From contig JAXCGZ010015135.1 in NCBI GenBank assembly GCA_037179515.1, forward strand, positions 135,001 through 199,000: a stretch of DNA of 64,000 nucleotides, in the 5' to 3' direction. Positions 21,905-32,824 of the stretch are shown here, one piece after another. A program made the translations under genes and the position numbers. The DNA is from Halocaridina rubra. Its lineage: Eukaryota > Arthropoda > Malacostraca > Decapoda > Atyidae. Under the pieces are notes generated by a model that had not been told where the DNA came from, did not search any database, and saw nothing but the letters and a program-made list of their open reading frames with translations. Within the stretch, counting starts at the first letter, position 1. Each line of letters starts with the position of its first letter.

Positions 21905-21911
21905 AGAGAGA
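21826..21911. repeat. (GA)n microsatellite
   Basis: About 86 bases of GA repeat with one GAG interruption. Confidence 0.97.
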
Positions 21912-21974
21912 AGGTATTCCCTCCACCTTTCCCCCATTTTTTTTCTCTCAGAAGTTAGAGAAATATCAGATAAT

Positions 21975-22045
21975 ATACAAACAAGAAAGTAGACTAAGAT
22001 GGTATGGTCATGTCGTTAGGAGGGATGAACAGTATGTTGATAGTG
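21975..22045 (+). pseudogene. LINE C-terminal fragment (RTE-like)
   Basis: One frame reads RLRWYGHVVRRDEQYVDS, matching the conserved W-(F/Y)-GHV-x-RR-(D/E) motif near the C terminus of RTE-type LINE proteins as I remember it. The fragment is only about 70 bases and no other part of such an element is adjacent. Confidence 0.55.
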
Positions 22046-22172
22046 TGACAGAAAACTTCGTGCTCCAATATTGAGGAAACGACACACTCCGTGTACAGGT
22101 TAGACTGGTTGTCCACTTCTCTGGTTTCGAATAACGTGAGATCTCAAACACGTGCCGAAAACAAGCCACCTG

Positions 22173-22541
<369 letters not shown>

Positions 22542-22624
<83 letters not shown>
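22542..22624. repeat. (CT)n microsatellite
   Basis: About 83 bases of CT repeat with one CCT interruption. Confidence 0.97.
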
Positions 22625-22627
<3 letters not shown>

Positions 22628-22894
22628 AACACCTGTTTCCCCTCTCAAATAATTTACATCAGCCATTCCAACGCTAACAAGTAAATTCTCCTTTGTTTAC
22701 AGCTTTGTTTTTTTTTTAAAGCGCCATTGAACGAATTCCTCTTAATAGTTTACAGAGCAAAAGGGTGCGTTCATATGGAGCTGAAATCAGTAACTCAATG
22801 CAAAAAAAAAAAAAAAAAATTCGTGTATCGAGAAGTCTGTGAGAGGTATGCAGGAAGGCAATATTTATTAACTTTGTAAGTACATACATTCTAG

Positions 22895-23205
22895 CTTTTT
22901 TTTATGATTATGACATCAGGACGGGCTAAAATAAATAAATAAATAAATCTGGACCTGGACAAGAAGAAACCATGAATAAAGAGAAACAGAGATGGGGAGT
23001 GTTGTGACTTTTCAGACGTGAAGGGATAGTAAGAGATGTGTTGCAAATATCCAAGAATTTTCAGTGTAAATGTAGGCATAGAAAAAAAACAGCCGTACTG
23101 AAGGAAGACTTAACAATGAAATGTCCTAGACAGTCCTATTTGAGTCCAAAAGACCCTCCATCTGTAGTATCGCAACGGACGACTGGTGCCATAGACAGAC
23201 AAATA
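22895..23205 (-). mobile_element. ~300-bp non-autonomous derivative of LINE family 2, copy 3
   Basis: On the plus strand it reads from a T run through TGACATCAGGACGGGC, GTGTTGTGACTTTTCAGACG and AATGTAGGCATAG to CGACTGGTGCCATAGACAG. These are the same blocks, in the same order, as the copies at 11429 and 12842. It lies about 55 bases from the 3' end of LINE family 2 copy 1, in the same orientation. Confidence 0.78.
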
Positions 23206-23385
23206 GTAAAGTAGATTAAAAAAAATGTTGAGCAGACAGAAGATAAACAAATGGGTGGATTTTTTTTTATGAGTGTGACACCGGGACAGGCAGAAACTGC
23301 AGTCATCAATAAAGGCCCGGGCACGAGAGAATACCAAGACGAAGGAAAAGAAAAAGGTTAAGGACAAGGCAGAGATGAGGTAATG

Positions 23386-23912
23386 TCACACAAAGGAAAA
23401 TGACTGATAGAAAAGAACAATCAAAGTACAGAGGACCCAGAGATATGGAGGACTAGGCTCTGAGATGACAATAGATCTGGTTTTTGAAGGATGAAAGGTC
23501 ATAAGAAATAGGAAAGACAGAAGGAGGAAGAGAGTTCCAGAGTCTGGAGGTAGATGGGAAAAAGCAGTCGCTGTACTGACCAATCCGGGAGCTTCAAATC
23601 TCCACACAGTATCTGTGAGATGAGGCCGCTTGGTGAGTGTTACACGGCCTCGGCAGTGGAGGAGGGATACAAATCGCCAAACTCATCAGAGCAGCGATGG
23701 AAGTAGTAGCGATAGAAAAGCGAAAGGGAAGATACCTTACGGCAAAGAGAGAGAGAATCCAGGTTAAAACTAAGAGAAGGATCATTAATGAATCTGACTG
23801 CCTTAGATTCAACCCTATCAAGAAGATAAGTAAAGAAAGAAGCACCCCAGAAGTGTGAGCAGTATGCTAAGCAGGGACGGATAAGACCTTTGTAAATTTT
23901 AAGTAACTGCAA
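23386..23912 (-). pseudogene. LINE family 2 ORF C-terminal region (copy 1)
   Basis: Frames at 23640-23912, 23594-23845 and 23386-23607 together give the region after the reverse transcriptase: IYKGLIRPCLAYCSHFWGAS (the usual Y.SL..P.L.Y...W block), LDRVESKAVRFINDP and a Cys/His-poor end. Two frameshifts break it. Confidence 0.75.
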
Positions 23913-23992
23913 AGAGGAAAAATAATGGACGAAGATTTAGAAATTTGGATTATGTGATTCCTCCAAGACAAGTTAGAGGCCATATGGATTCT

Positions 23993-24682
23993 TTACATGT
24001 TGATAGAGTTAAGAGGGTAAATTTCATTAGTTTCGAAGACAATAAGGTTATCACGAGGTGAAGAAGATAAAGAGATAGCCAGAAACTGTGTCTTGGAGGC
24101 ATTGAATTTAACTAAATTTTGAGTGCCCAACTCAGATACTCTCTGCAAATCGGAGTTAAGAGTAGAAGAAAGAGTGATACGAGATTGATTACGAGTAACA
24201 GATGAAGGTTGTGAAGAAAAGGCAGAGGAAAAGTGAAGGGTAGAATCATCAGCAAAGGCATGAAGAAGAGAGGAAGATGGGGATTGTAGAAGATCATTGA
24301 TGAAGAGAAGGAAGAGAGTAGGTGAAAGAACAGAGCCCTGTGGAACGCCACTGGTAACAGAGAAAAGGCTAGATGTCACGCCATCAACAACTACAGCTAT
24401 AGAACGGTCATTAAGAAAACTGGAAATCAGAGAATAGAAAGAAGGGGTAAAGCCATAGGCAGGGAGTTTGGCCAACAGAGCCTTGTGCCAGACTCTGTCA
24501 AAAGCCTTAGCGATACCAAGGGCGACGACAAAGGATTCCCCACAGTTCCTCAGAGAAGATGACCATACATGAGTACGATAGGACAGCAGATCACCAGTGG
24601 AATCTGCCTTGTGGAAGCCGTACTGGTGATCGGAGATAAGTGAGTTAGATTCAAGGCATTTCAAGAAGTGAGAATTAAGCAA
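23993..24682 (-). CDS. LINE family 2 reverse transcriptase core (copy 1)
   Basis: The 229 codons start in the fingers (LNSHFLKCLESNSLISDHQYG) and contain motif A (FVVALGIAKAFDRVWHKALL, where copy 2 has DIS for GIA), motif B ([20 protein letters not shown]), motif C (LLHAFADDSTLHF) and motif D (VKFNASKTQFLAIS). The first residue of motif A is Gly in place of Asp, so this copy may be catalytically dead even though FADD is intact. Confidence 0.9.
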   Translation of the reverse strand: MLNSHFLKCLESNSLISDHQYGFHKADSTGDLLSYRTHVWSSSLRNCGESFVVALGIAKAFDRVWHKALLAKLPAYGFTPSFYSLISSFLNDRSIAVVVDGVTSSLFSVTSGVPQGSVLSPTLFLLFINDLLQSPSSSLLHAFADDSTLHFSSAFSSQPSSVTRNQSRITLSSTLNSDLQRVSELGTQNLVKFNASKTQFLAISLSSSPRDNLIVFETNEIYPLNSINM

Positions 24683-24787
24683 AGTTTTGAAAACTTTTGC
24701 AATAGAGGAGGTTAGGGCAATAGGTTGGTAGTTAGAAAGAATAGAGCGGTCACCTTTCTTAGGATAAGGTTGAACTAGAGCATGCTT

Positions 24788-25413
24788 CTAAGATGAAGGA
24801 TAGATACTGGTTGACAGAATGAGGCAAAAAAGATGGCGAAGCACGGGAGCCAGTTCATCTGCAAACTCCTTAAGGAACCTTGCAGGGATACCATCGGGAC
24901 CAGATGCCTTGTTCGTCTTTAGCGAGCGAAGAACCTTATGAACTTTGCGTGAGAAAAGGATAAGGGAGGGCATAGGGTTAGAGAGGGGAAAAGACTGAGA
25001 AACAGGTGCGCTGGAATCATTGATAGAAGAGTTGGCAGAAAAATGAGAGCCAAAGAGAGTGGCTTTGTCAGTGGGAGAGCATGCTATAGAGCAATCAGAA
25101 CAAATGCGAGGGGGAAAGCTTGAGTTACAGAAGTTTTGGAGAGGTTTTTGGCTAAGGACCAGAAGCATTTGTCAGTGGGAGAGGAGTTAAGGTCATCAAC
25201 TTTCCTTCTTATAAAGGAAGCCTTAGACTTTCGAATCTGAGCAGTATAGTGATTCCTAGCTGTAATAAAAGCAGAGCAAGTTAAATCGGAAGGATAGGCT
25301 AGGTAAGATCGGTGAGCCTGATTCCTAGCTTTGATAGCCATGGAGCAGGCACGGTCAAACCAAGGTTTAGGGGGAGGGAAAGTTTTTGTAGAAGAGGGGA
25401 TGTATGCCTCCAT
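24788..25413 (-). pseudogene. LINE family 2 linker and reverse transcriptase N-terminal part (copy 1)
   Basis: Two frames (25084-25413 and 24788-25168) give the basic linker (ARNQAHRSYLAYPSDL, FIRRKVDDLNSSPTDKCFWS) and then LRSLKTNKASGPDGIPARFL, the motif 0/1 block of LINE reverse transcriptases. A frame change near 25120 and a stop near 24787 interrupt it. Confidence 0.82.
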
Positions 25414-26125
25414 TCACGCGGTCATGATCTCAGCAACTTTTAGAGCTACCTGATCAGGGTTGCAGGACCGAAAGCAGTAGTCATCCCATGGGAAGTCAAA
25501 GAGAAAGTTACGCAAATTTTCATGTTGGGTATGCTCGAAGTGCCAAAGGCAGTGCTGAGTAGGAGGGATTGGTGGTGGGGGAGCGAAAATGGAAGAGACT
25601 GAGATCATAGAGTGGTCAGATTTGCCAAGAGGGGAAGGCACAGAATAAGAGTAGTTTGAAGGGTTAGAAGTAAAAATAGGTCAAGAGTGTTTGCAGCATG
25701 TTCATGACAATCAGGAACGCGAGTAGGTTGTTTGATAACTTGCTCCAGATCGTGAGTAATAGTGTGAGAAGAATGAAGCCACTCACTGTGGTGCACAATG
25801 AAGTCTCCAATGTAGAGAATATCGGCATGTGGGTGAGAAGATAGCAAGGACTCATGGCACGAGGAAAGATATTCAAAGAAAGACACAAACTCGGTGGAGT
25901 TTGGAGAACAGTAGTAGCAGCAAAGGAAGATGGTGGTAGTGGAGAGATAGACTTTTTGCCAGCGAACATCAAAGGCAGGAGATTCAAGGTCCATGAGCCT
26001 CGCAGTAGGAGTGTTAGTGTTGCAGTATGCACAGACCCCACCTTTGGAACGAAAACGAGCATACAGATTATAGTGAGAGATTTGAAATGGGTCAGTGAAA
26101 GCATCAATAGAGGTACATGATGGGA
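25414..26125 (-). pseudogene. LINE family 2 endonuclease, partial (copy 1)
   Basis: Frames at 25605-26201, 25664-26188 and 25414-25641 carry APE-type motifs: GGVCAYCNTNTP, TTTIFLCCYYCSPNSTE (Tyr motif), ILYIGDFIVHHSEWLHS, where the conserved Asn of GDFN is Ile, and LGKSDHSMI (SDH). The N-terminal Asn and Glu motifs are missing because the copy is truncated. Confidence 0.82.
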
Positions 26126-26187
26126 GATACACACACACACGCACACATGCACATACACACACACAAACAGACACATACACACACACA
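26126..26187. repeat. CA-rich microsatellite
   Basis: Imperfect (AC)n of about 60 bases separates the truncated 5' end of minus-strand LINE family 2 from the 5' end of plus-strand CR1 copy C. Confidence 0.9.
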
Positions 26188-26620
26188 TATTTTTTCTTCA
26201 TTATTTTTGCTCTTCTTATAGCTTTCTCTTTTACTATTTTTTTTTATTTTGTATATATATTGAGTTAAATGTAAAGTATAATCTTGTGATAACATACCTT
26301 GGTTAGCAAGTGAGTTTATCAGTTAGGAAGAATATATAGCAGAAACAGGTGGGTGCCTCCTCAGACACAAATTCGAATTTTCCTTCAAGTTTGACTTTTG
26401 TTTTGTTGCATTTTTTTTCTTTTTCTTTTTATCCTTAAATTACCATGGTCAAGTTTTTAAGTTAAGATGTGTGTTACCAGAAAATATATAAATTGAGTCA
26501 CTAAATAGCACTTATATGGAGATATAAAAATTCTGTGTGAAGCTTAAATAAAAGTTTTTCTCTTTTTTTTTTCCTCTTTCTCTTCTTCTTTCTATATTCT
26601 GTGAGAGGGAGAACATAAAA
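26188..26620 (+). promoter_or_regulatory. CR1 5'UTR with presumed internal promoter
   Basis: This noncoding leader aligns block by block with the reverse complement of 56570-57000, and its inner part with 46640-46783 and 54320-54458. Shared landmarks are GTGTTACCAGAAAA, a TCACTAAAT / TAACTAAAT block, TTCTGTGTG..GCT.AAATA and TCTATATTCTGTGA just before the ATG. LINEs normally carry an internal polymerase-II promoter here; I see no definite core promoter motif. Confidence 0.65.
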
Positions 26621-27532
26621 ATGAGGCCATCTCTGTCCCAAACCTCCCCCATCCATGGGTCGGTAGGAGGGGTAGCCATTAGGAGACTTAAGCAGAAAAT
26701 CAAGAATTTAGAGGCAATGGTTATAAGCTTTGATGAAAAAATTTGGAATATGGATGGAGAAATGAAAGAGAATGAAACACTCAGAGAGCAAATAAGATCT
26801 TTGGAGGAAGCAAATAAAGCACAAGGGCAGGAGATAAAGGAACTAGAAAAAAGAATAAAGAAGCTGGAAGGGGAAAAGAGTCAACTAGAATCTAGACTTT
26901 CTAAACAAGAAGATAAAAACAAACAGCTGAATGACAACCTAAAGGAATTAGATGTTAGTTCACTGCTCTCTTCTGAGAGAGACGAGATTGCTGCTTGGAA
27001 TGTCCAGATTAAGGAAAACATTGAACAGTTCAGAAAAGAGTTCCAGGAGCTGAATATGGAAAATGATGCCATGAAAACTTCCTTAGCTGATGCACTAAAG
27101 GGGAATGTGGCAGTAAAAGAGGCTGTAAAGGTGGTGGCACTGGAAAACATACAAACAGTTGACTATAAAGAGACAGTAATCGAAAAAATGAAAGATGTTG
27201 TGATGGAAATGGCAAACCCACTCATCAGACAGGCACTTGATAAGGAGAAGACAGTGGTAATCTCAGGCATAATCGAATCCCAAGAGCCAACATGGCAGGG
27301 GAGACTTGAAGAAAATAAAGCTAGGGTTGTAGACCTGATAAGAAAGCTTGGAGTAGTATGTGGTCCTGAGGATATTGTAAACATACACCAACTAGGTAAA
27401 TATTCGAGGGAAGGAAAGCCGAGACCAACAAAAGTAACCTTTGAGAGAGGGGAAACATGTAGGGAAATATTGTTGAGAAAAAAAAGTCTAAAAGACCTTC
27501 AAGAATTCAAAGAAGTGTTCATTAGACGATAA
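26621..27532 (+). CDS. CR1 ORF1 RNA-binding protein (copy C)
   Basis: The frame starts at ATG 26621 (MRPSLSQTSPIHG), the start also found in copy M, and runs 303 codons. Residues 20-170 are charged and coiled-coil-like. After VVISGI come VDLIRKLGVVCGPEDIVN, HQLGKYSREGKPRPTKV and REILLRKKSLKDLQE. It ends at TAA (27530) in place of the Tyr codon of IRRYRTQEE. The downstream part (27533-27700) is open in the same frame to the usual terminus, so the full protein would be near 359 residues. It is expected to bind element RNA; the comparison to L1-type ORF1 is from memory. Confidence 0.88.
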   Translation: MRPSLSQTSPIHGSVGGVAIRRLKQKIKNLEAMVISFDEKIWNMDGEMKENETLREQIRSLEEANKAQGQEIKELEKRIKKLEGEKSQLESRLSKQEDKNKQLNDNLKELDVSSLLSSERDEIAAWNVQIKENIEQFRKEFQELNMENDAMKTSLADALKGNVAVKEAVKVVALENIQTVDYKETVIEKMKDVVMEMANPLIRQALDKEKTVVISGIIESQEPTWQGRLEENKARVVDLIRKLGVVCGPEDIVNIHQLGKYSREGKPRPTKVTFERGETCREILLRKKSLKDLQEFKEVFIRR

Positions 27533-27805
27533 AGAACACAGGAAGAGATGGGAAAGATCAAAAACTTGTTGCAAGAGGCAAGAAGGTTAAATGATGAAAG
27601 AAATGAAGAAGAGAAGAAAAATTTTCATTACAGAGTTCTTCCAGACAAAGGGGAGATAAAGAAGATAATGACAAAAGATCAGGGGATGGGGCCTCATTAA
27701 GAGTGTTATACACAAATGCTGATGGATTAGCTGGTAAGGCAGTAGAATTAAAAGATAGGATTCACAACATGTGAGGCAGATATAGTAGCAATTACAGAGA
27801 CTAAG

Positions 27806-28810
27806 TTGAATGAGGACATAAACAGTGTCACAGTTTTTCCTAAGGGCTTCAGAATACTAAGGGTTGAAAGATCTGAGAGGACTGGTGGAGGGATAGCACT
27901 GCTCATAAGTGAAAGGATTCAAGTTGAAGAAATAAACTTGGCTATAGAAAGTGAGTTCAAGGAATTTCTTGTTGCTGGCATAAATACTGGGTCAGAGAGC
28001 ATTATAATAACTGTTGTATACAACCCACCAAGGAACCAAAATAGGCTTGAAGTTTATGAGGAAAATCATATAGGTACTATTGAAGTCAAAAACTCAGTTG
28101 TTCACTTGGCACGGGGAAAAAAAAGTAGGATTTTGATTATGGGAGACTTTAATCATAAAGAGATAGATTGGATAAATCTTGACCCACACAGTGGTGAGGA
28201 CTCATTCGGGGCAAGATTCCTAGATTGCGTACAAGCGAATTTCCTACACCAACATGTAATGGAACCAACAAGGGCCAGGGGTAGGGATGAGCCATCACTA
28301 CTTGATCTAGTGTTCACAGATAATGTGTTGGATACTGAAAAAATTGAGTATGTACCACCAATTGGAAAGAGTGACCACTGTGTGTTGTTGATGGAGTATA
28401 TCATTGAAGATATTCTTCCTGAGAGTAGAGGCACTGAGGACATGAGGAGGAACTATCCGAAAGGAGATTACATCAAAATGAATGAGCTTTTTGCAGTTAT
28501 TGACTGGAGAACCTTATTTTACAACAAATCTGTACAAGAAATGTATGACATCTTTTGTGAGAAATATGGGAAGATAGTAGATTGCTGCATACCTGTCACC
28601 AAAGTAGGTGTAATTCATGCCAGAGAGAAATGGTTCGATAATGGGTGTAAAAGAGCTAAGGAGTGGAGAGACAAATGCTGGAAAAGGCATAGGAGGAGAA
28701 AAAACATAAATGCCTGGCAAACCTACAAAAGAGCAAGAAATGACTACCTAAGTAAAAGGAGAGAGGCAGAGAGAGACTATGAGAGGGACATCACCAGGAA
28801 GGCTAAATAA
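27806..28810 (+). CDS. CR1 ORF2 endonuclease and linker (copy C)
   Basis: The 334 codons cover most of the APE-type endonuclease: GGGIALLISER, TVVYNPPRNQ, ILIMGDFNHKEIDWINLDP, PSLLDLVFTDNVLD and PIGKSDHCVLLMEY, followed by the basic linker ending DITRKAK. The first motifs (LYTNADGL and ITETKL) lie at 27709-27808; an extra base near 27770 (AACATGTGAGG for AACAGTAAGG) breaks the frame between them. The TAA at 28808-28810 is the stop shared with copy B. Confidence 0.92.
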   Translation: MNEDINSVTVFPKGFRILRVERSERTGGGIALLISERIQVEEINLAIESEFKEFLVAGINTGSESIIITVVYNPPRNQNRLEVYEENHIGTIEVKNSVVHLARGKKSRILIMGDFNHKEIDWINLDPHSGEDSFGARFLDCVQANFLHQHVMEPTRARGRDEPSLLDLVFTDNVLDTEKIEYVPPIGKSDHCVLLMEYIIEDILPESRGTEDMRRNYPKGDYIKMNELFAVIDWRTLFYNKSVQEMYDIFCEKYGKIVDCCIPVTKVGVIHAREKWFDNGCKRAKEWRDKCWKRHRRRKNINAWQTYKRARNDYLSKRREAERDYERDITRKAK

Positions 28811-28987
28811 AATCCCAAGCTTTTCCACAGCTTTATCAGAGGAAAACTGAAGGTAAAAGAACAGGTTTTAAGGCTAAAGAGAGTGGATGGAAGCATCACT
28901 GAGACGGATGATGAGATCTGCAAAGAATTGAACAAGGAGTTTTAGTCAGTATTTACAGTAGAAAATACCCCACCCCCTCAGATTGCA

Positions 28988-30526
28988 GTGATAGAAGCTC
29001 AAGGGCCGGTATTAGAGAACATCAACCTTACAGCCACAGAGGTATGGAAAGCGCTGATGGATTTAGATGTTCATAAAGCTACAGGTCCCGATGACATATC
29101 CCCTCATGTGCTTAAAAAATGCGCAAACTCAATATCAGTGGCACTAAGTATCATATTTAAAAAGTCACTGGAGTCAGGGGACATTCCAAGATGCTGGAAA
29201 CAAGCAAATGTGATACCTATCTTCAAAAAGGGAAGGAGGGATATGGCTTTGAACTATAGACCAGTTTCCTTGACCAGCATAGTTTGCAAAGTTATGGAGA
29301 AACTACTAAGGAAACATATCTCTCTTCACTTGGAATCCTTCAACTTTTTGTCAGTGAGGCAACATGGCTTCAGAGAAGGTAGATCAACAGTAACAAACTT
29401 ATTAGAATTTTATGATGAGGTAAGCCAAATCTTACAGGAAAGAGAGGGCTGGGCAGATTGCATATTCCTAGACTTCCAGAAAGCGTTTGACACTGTTCCA
29501 CATGGGAGACTTATTAGGAAGCTGCAATCAATGGCTAGAATAGGTGGAAATGTTTTGGAATGGATAAAAACTTACTTAGAAGGAAGGGAAAAGAGGGTTA
29601 TAGTAAGACACTCAGGGTCTGAATGGAGAAGAGTTAGTAGTGGAGTTCCACAGGGTTCAGTTTTAGGGCCACTTTTGTTCCTTGTATATGTAAATGACCT
29701 ACCAGAGTCTGTAAATTCATTCATGAATATGTTTGCAGATGATGCAAAGATTGTGAAGAAAGTAAAAAACGAGAACAATGGTAGAGAACTTCAGGAGGAT
29801 CTAAATAATCTGCATGAGTGGTCAGAAAAGTGGCTAATGAAATTCAATACTTCAAAATGTAAGGTAATGAGAATGGGTACAAGTGCAAAAAGGCCCAAGC
29901 TTGACTACTCGGTGGCTGGAGTACAACTTCAAGAGACAGAAAATGAGAGAGATCTAGGAGTAAACATACTGGCAGATTTGTCTCCAGAAATACATATAAA
30001 TGGCATAGTAAGGGCAGCATATGCATTCTTATCAAATGTAAGGGTAGCCTTCAGGCACATGGACAAGGAAATGTTCAGAAATATTTATGTATCCTATGTG
30101 AGGCCAAAACTCGAATATGCAGCCCCCTTTTGGAATCCGCACTTGAAAAAGCACATAGCTAAGCTTGAAAAAGTTCAAAGATATGCCACGAAACTGGTGA
30201 CAGAAATACGCAATCTCAGTTATGATGAGAGGCTGAGGGAATTAGACTTACCATCACTCGAAGCTAGAAGAGTGAGGGGGGATATGGTGACAGTCTTTAA
30301 ACTCCTTCATGGTTATGATAGAGTGGGTAGGGGTCGATATTTTGATATGGCTGGCTCTAGAACTAGAGGTCATAGTTTGAAGCTTCGTAAGAAAACTTCT
30401 TTGCGGGATGTAAGGAAATACTTTTTCAGTGTAATAGTAGTTGATAATTGGAATTGGCTAAGCGAGGAGGTAGTTAATGCTATCTCAATCCATAGTTTTA
30501 AGGACAGGTATGATAAGTATGACTAA
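28988..30526 (+). CDS. CR1 ORF2 reverse transcriptase and C-terminal domain (copy C)
   Basis: The 512 codons contain the complete reverse transcriptase with all motifs ([96 protein letters not shown]) and the CR1 C-terminal region to the natural stop. The first ATG-like position is not a true start: in less broken copies this is the second half of a protein that begins with the endonuclease. The core looks catalytically intact, but the upstream stops separate it from the nuclease. Confidence 0.94.
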   Translation: MIEAQGPVLENINLTATEVWKALMDLDVHKATGPDDISPHVLKKCANSISVALSIIFKKSLESGDIPRCWKQANVIPIFKKGRRDMALNYRPVSLTSIVCKVMEKLLRKHISLHLESFNFLSVRQHGFREGRSTVTNLLEFYDEVSQILQEREGWADCIFLDFQKAFDTVPHGRLIRKLQSMARIGGNVLEWIKTYLEGREKRVIVRHSGSEWRRVSSGVPQGSVLGPLLFLVYVNDLPESVNSFMNMFADDAKIVKKVKNENNGRELQEDLNNLHEWSEKWLMKFNTSKCKVMRMGTSAKRPKLDYSVAGVQLQETENERDLGVNILADLSPEIHINGIVRAAYAFLSNVRVAFRHMDKEMFRNIYVSYVRPKLEYAAPFWNPHLKKHIAKLEKVQRYATKLVTEIRNLSYDERLRELDLPSLEARRVRGDMVTVFKLLHGYDRVGRGRYFDMAGSRTRGHSLKLRKKTSLRDVRKYFFSVIVVDNWNWLSEEVVNAISIHSFKDRYDKYD

Positions 30527-30550
30527 GTCTAAAATGGAACCGATGAGGAG

Positions 30551-30787
<237 letters not shown>

Positions 30788-30975
30788 ATTCGGTTTTACG
30801 TCACGAACTCCCTTTTCTAATAAGGGCTAGGACGATTGCTTTCTTACGAAGGAAATGTTTTGGCAGATGTAATCGTTACCCTGAGTGTATGCCCTTGCTA
30901 ACCTCAGTCCGTGACGGGGCGCAAACCCTCGACCTGCCTCCTCAGAGTCGCAGACGCTACCATTTTACCATGGAG

Positions 30976-30980
<5 letters not shown>
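30788..30980 (-). repeat. tRNA-derived SINE family V1 within (TA)n
   Basis: The block runs from TTCGGTTTTACGTCACG to the tRNA-like head CCATGGAGACTAC and matches the other V1 copies. (TA)n lies directly on both sides, as expected if the SINE inserted into one TA tract, so a target-site duplication cannot be resolved. Confidence 0.85.

Positions 30981-31066
<86 letters not shown>
30981..31066. repeat. (TA)n microsatellite
   Basis: About 86 bases of TA repeat, directly at the 3' end of the RTE-like LINE. Confidence 0.97.
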
Positions 31067-31068
<2 letters not shown>

Positions 31069-31483
31069 ACCTTGGCTGCTTCTCCCAATTGGGGGGTAGC
31101 CAACATCAAAAAAGATATAATAAGGGGATTACTTTGCTCTATAGGCAATGACGAGCGAGCTAGCGACCGTTTAGAGGGCACTGCTGGAGTGCCACAGCCC
31201 ATCCTCCCGGCTCTTCCACAACCTGAGTCGCTTCATGAATGCCAACTCTCCTACTGCCCCTATCACAGGGCAACCTCTGTAAGATGCAGCCCCATGGGAA
31301 CAGCAAATGCCCATCAGAGCTGTGTCGCAATCGTTTGCCACTCATTCCTAATCCTAGCATGCTCACTAGCTTCCCTCACATCCATCCTCCGATCATTCAG
31401 GGCTCTCCTTACTCCATCTATCCACCCAAAACTAGGCACCCCTCTAGCATTTCTCCCATCAACTCCCGTATTCATCTCCTTTT

Positions 31484-31792
31484 TCAGCAGTCTTTCATCA
31501 TCCATCCTTTCCATCTCAGAACATTCATATCCACTCTGGCTGCCAATTCTCTCCTCACACCTGATCTTGCTCTCACCACTTCATTCCTAACCCTATCCAA
31601 CTGAGATACACCAATCATATTCCTCAAGCAATTCATCTCAATTACATTTTGGTTCAGTCTCTCACTTACTTTCATACCCCATAACTCTGATCCATACATC
31701 ACAGTTGGCACAACCACTTTCTCATACAAAATTTTCTTAAATTTCATTTCCAACCCTCTAGACTTCATCACTTCTTTAAACGCACCCAACAC
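31484..31792 (-). pseudogene. RTE-like LINE C-terminal region
   Basis: Blocks LYEKVVVPTVMYGSELWGMK, IEMNCLRNMIGVSQLDRVRN and AARVDMNVLRWKGWMMKD correspond to the region after the reverse transcriptase in RTE-type elements. The final motif reads LRWKGWMM where functional relatives have WFGHV-like sequence. Confidence 0.8.
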
Positions 31793-32824
31793 TCAACATC
31801 CTTCATTCACTCTGTGGCACACATCTGCTTCCACTCCACCATTTGAAGCTATAAAAGAGCCTAAATACTTAAACTGAGCAACTTCCTCAAGTGTCTCTCC
31901 ATTCAACTTAACATTCAATCCAGCACCATCCTCATTTCTTGTACACCTCATAACCTTACTCTTTCCCACATTCACTCGCAATATCCTTCTCTCACACTCC
32001 ATTCCAAATTCTGACACTAACTGACATAGCTTCTCCTCTGAATCTGCCAACACCACGGTATCATCTGCAAACAACAACTGATTCAGCTCCCACTCGTTAT
32101 CATACCCATCTACCATTCTCAAACCTCGACCACGCACTCACTCATTCACCTCTCTTACAACTCCATCAATATACAAATTGAACAGCCATGGTGACATCAC
32201 ACATCCCTGTCTCAGTCTCACACTCACTGGAAACCACTTACTCACTTCATTCCCTACCCTAACACAAGCTTTACTGCCCTCATATAAACTCTTCAATGCT
32301 TGCAACAGTCAACCATCAATTCCACATAACCTCAAAATATTCCACATTGCCTCTCTATCAACTCTATCATACGCATTCTCCAGATCCAAAAATGCAAAAT
32401 ACACATCCTTACCCTTTGCTAAATATTTCTCACATAACTGCCTAACTATAAAAAATCTGATCTATATAACCTCTAGCTATCCTAAAAGCATTCTGCACTT
32501 CTGCGATCACATTTTCAGTCTTATCTCTAATCATATTAATCAGTATCCTACCATACACATTTTCTACTACACTCTACAAACTTATCTCTAAAATTACTGC
32601 ATTCATACACATCTCCTTTACCTTTGTATAGGGGCATTATACAAGCAATCACCCATTCCACTGGCACCATTGACATCATAAAATGCAGTCACACCCCCTT
32701 CTTTCAACATCTCCGCTCTTACACCATCCATTCCAGGTGCTTTACCTGCTTTTGTTTCATCCAATGCCCTTTTCACCTCCTCTCTTGTAATCTCTCTCTC
32801 ATATTCATCTCCCGTTACTGGCAC
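31793..32824 (-). pseudogene. RTE-like LINE reverse transcriptase
   Basis: The N-terminal motif EVKRALDETKAGKAPGMDGV lies at 32618-32824. After a poorly preserved stretch (32140-32610), the palm reads LRQGCVMSPWLFNLYIDGVV near 32160-32230 and YDNEWELNQLLFADDTVVLA in the frame 31793-32137, followed by NVGKSKVMRCTR (motif D) and FKYLGSFIASNG (motif E). The catalytic FADD is present. Stops and frame changes inactivate it. Confidence 0.85.

Larger units (their letters stand above)
23261..26125 (-). mobile_element. LINE family 2 copy 1, 5'-truncated
   Basis: From its 3' end (A run at 23261-23269 on the complement) the copy extends through C-terminal region, reverse transcriptase and most of the endonuclease. 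It is truncated near 26125 inside the endonuclease, where a CA-rich stretch begins. It closely matches the nested copy at 42420-45857 with indels that shift frames. The family is a single-protein LINE with poly-A tail. The clade (Jockey/CR1/I group) is not settled by eye. Confidence 0.9.
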
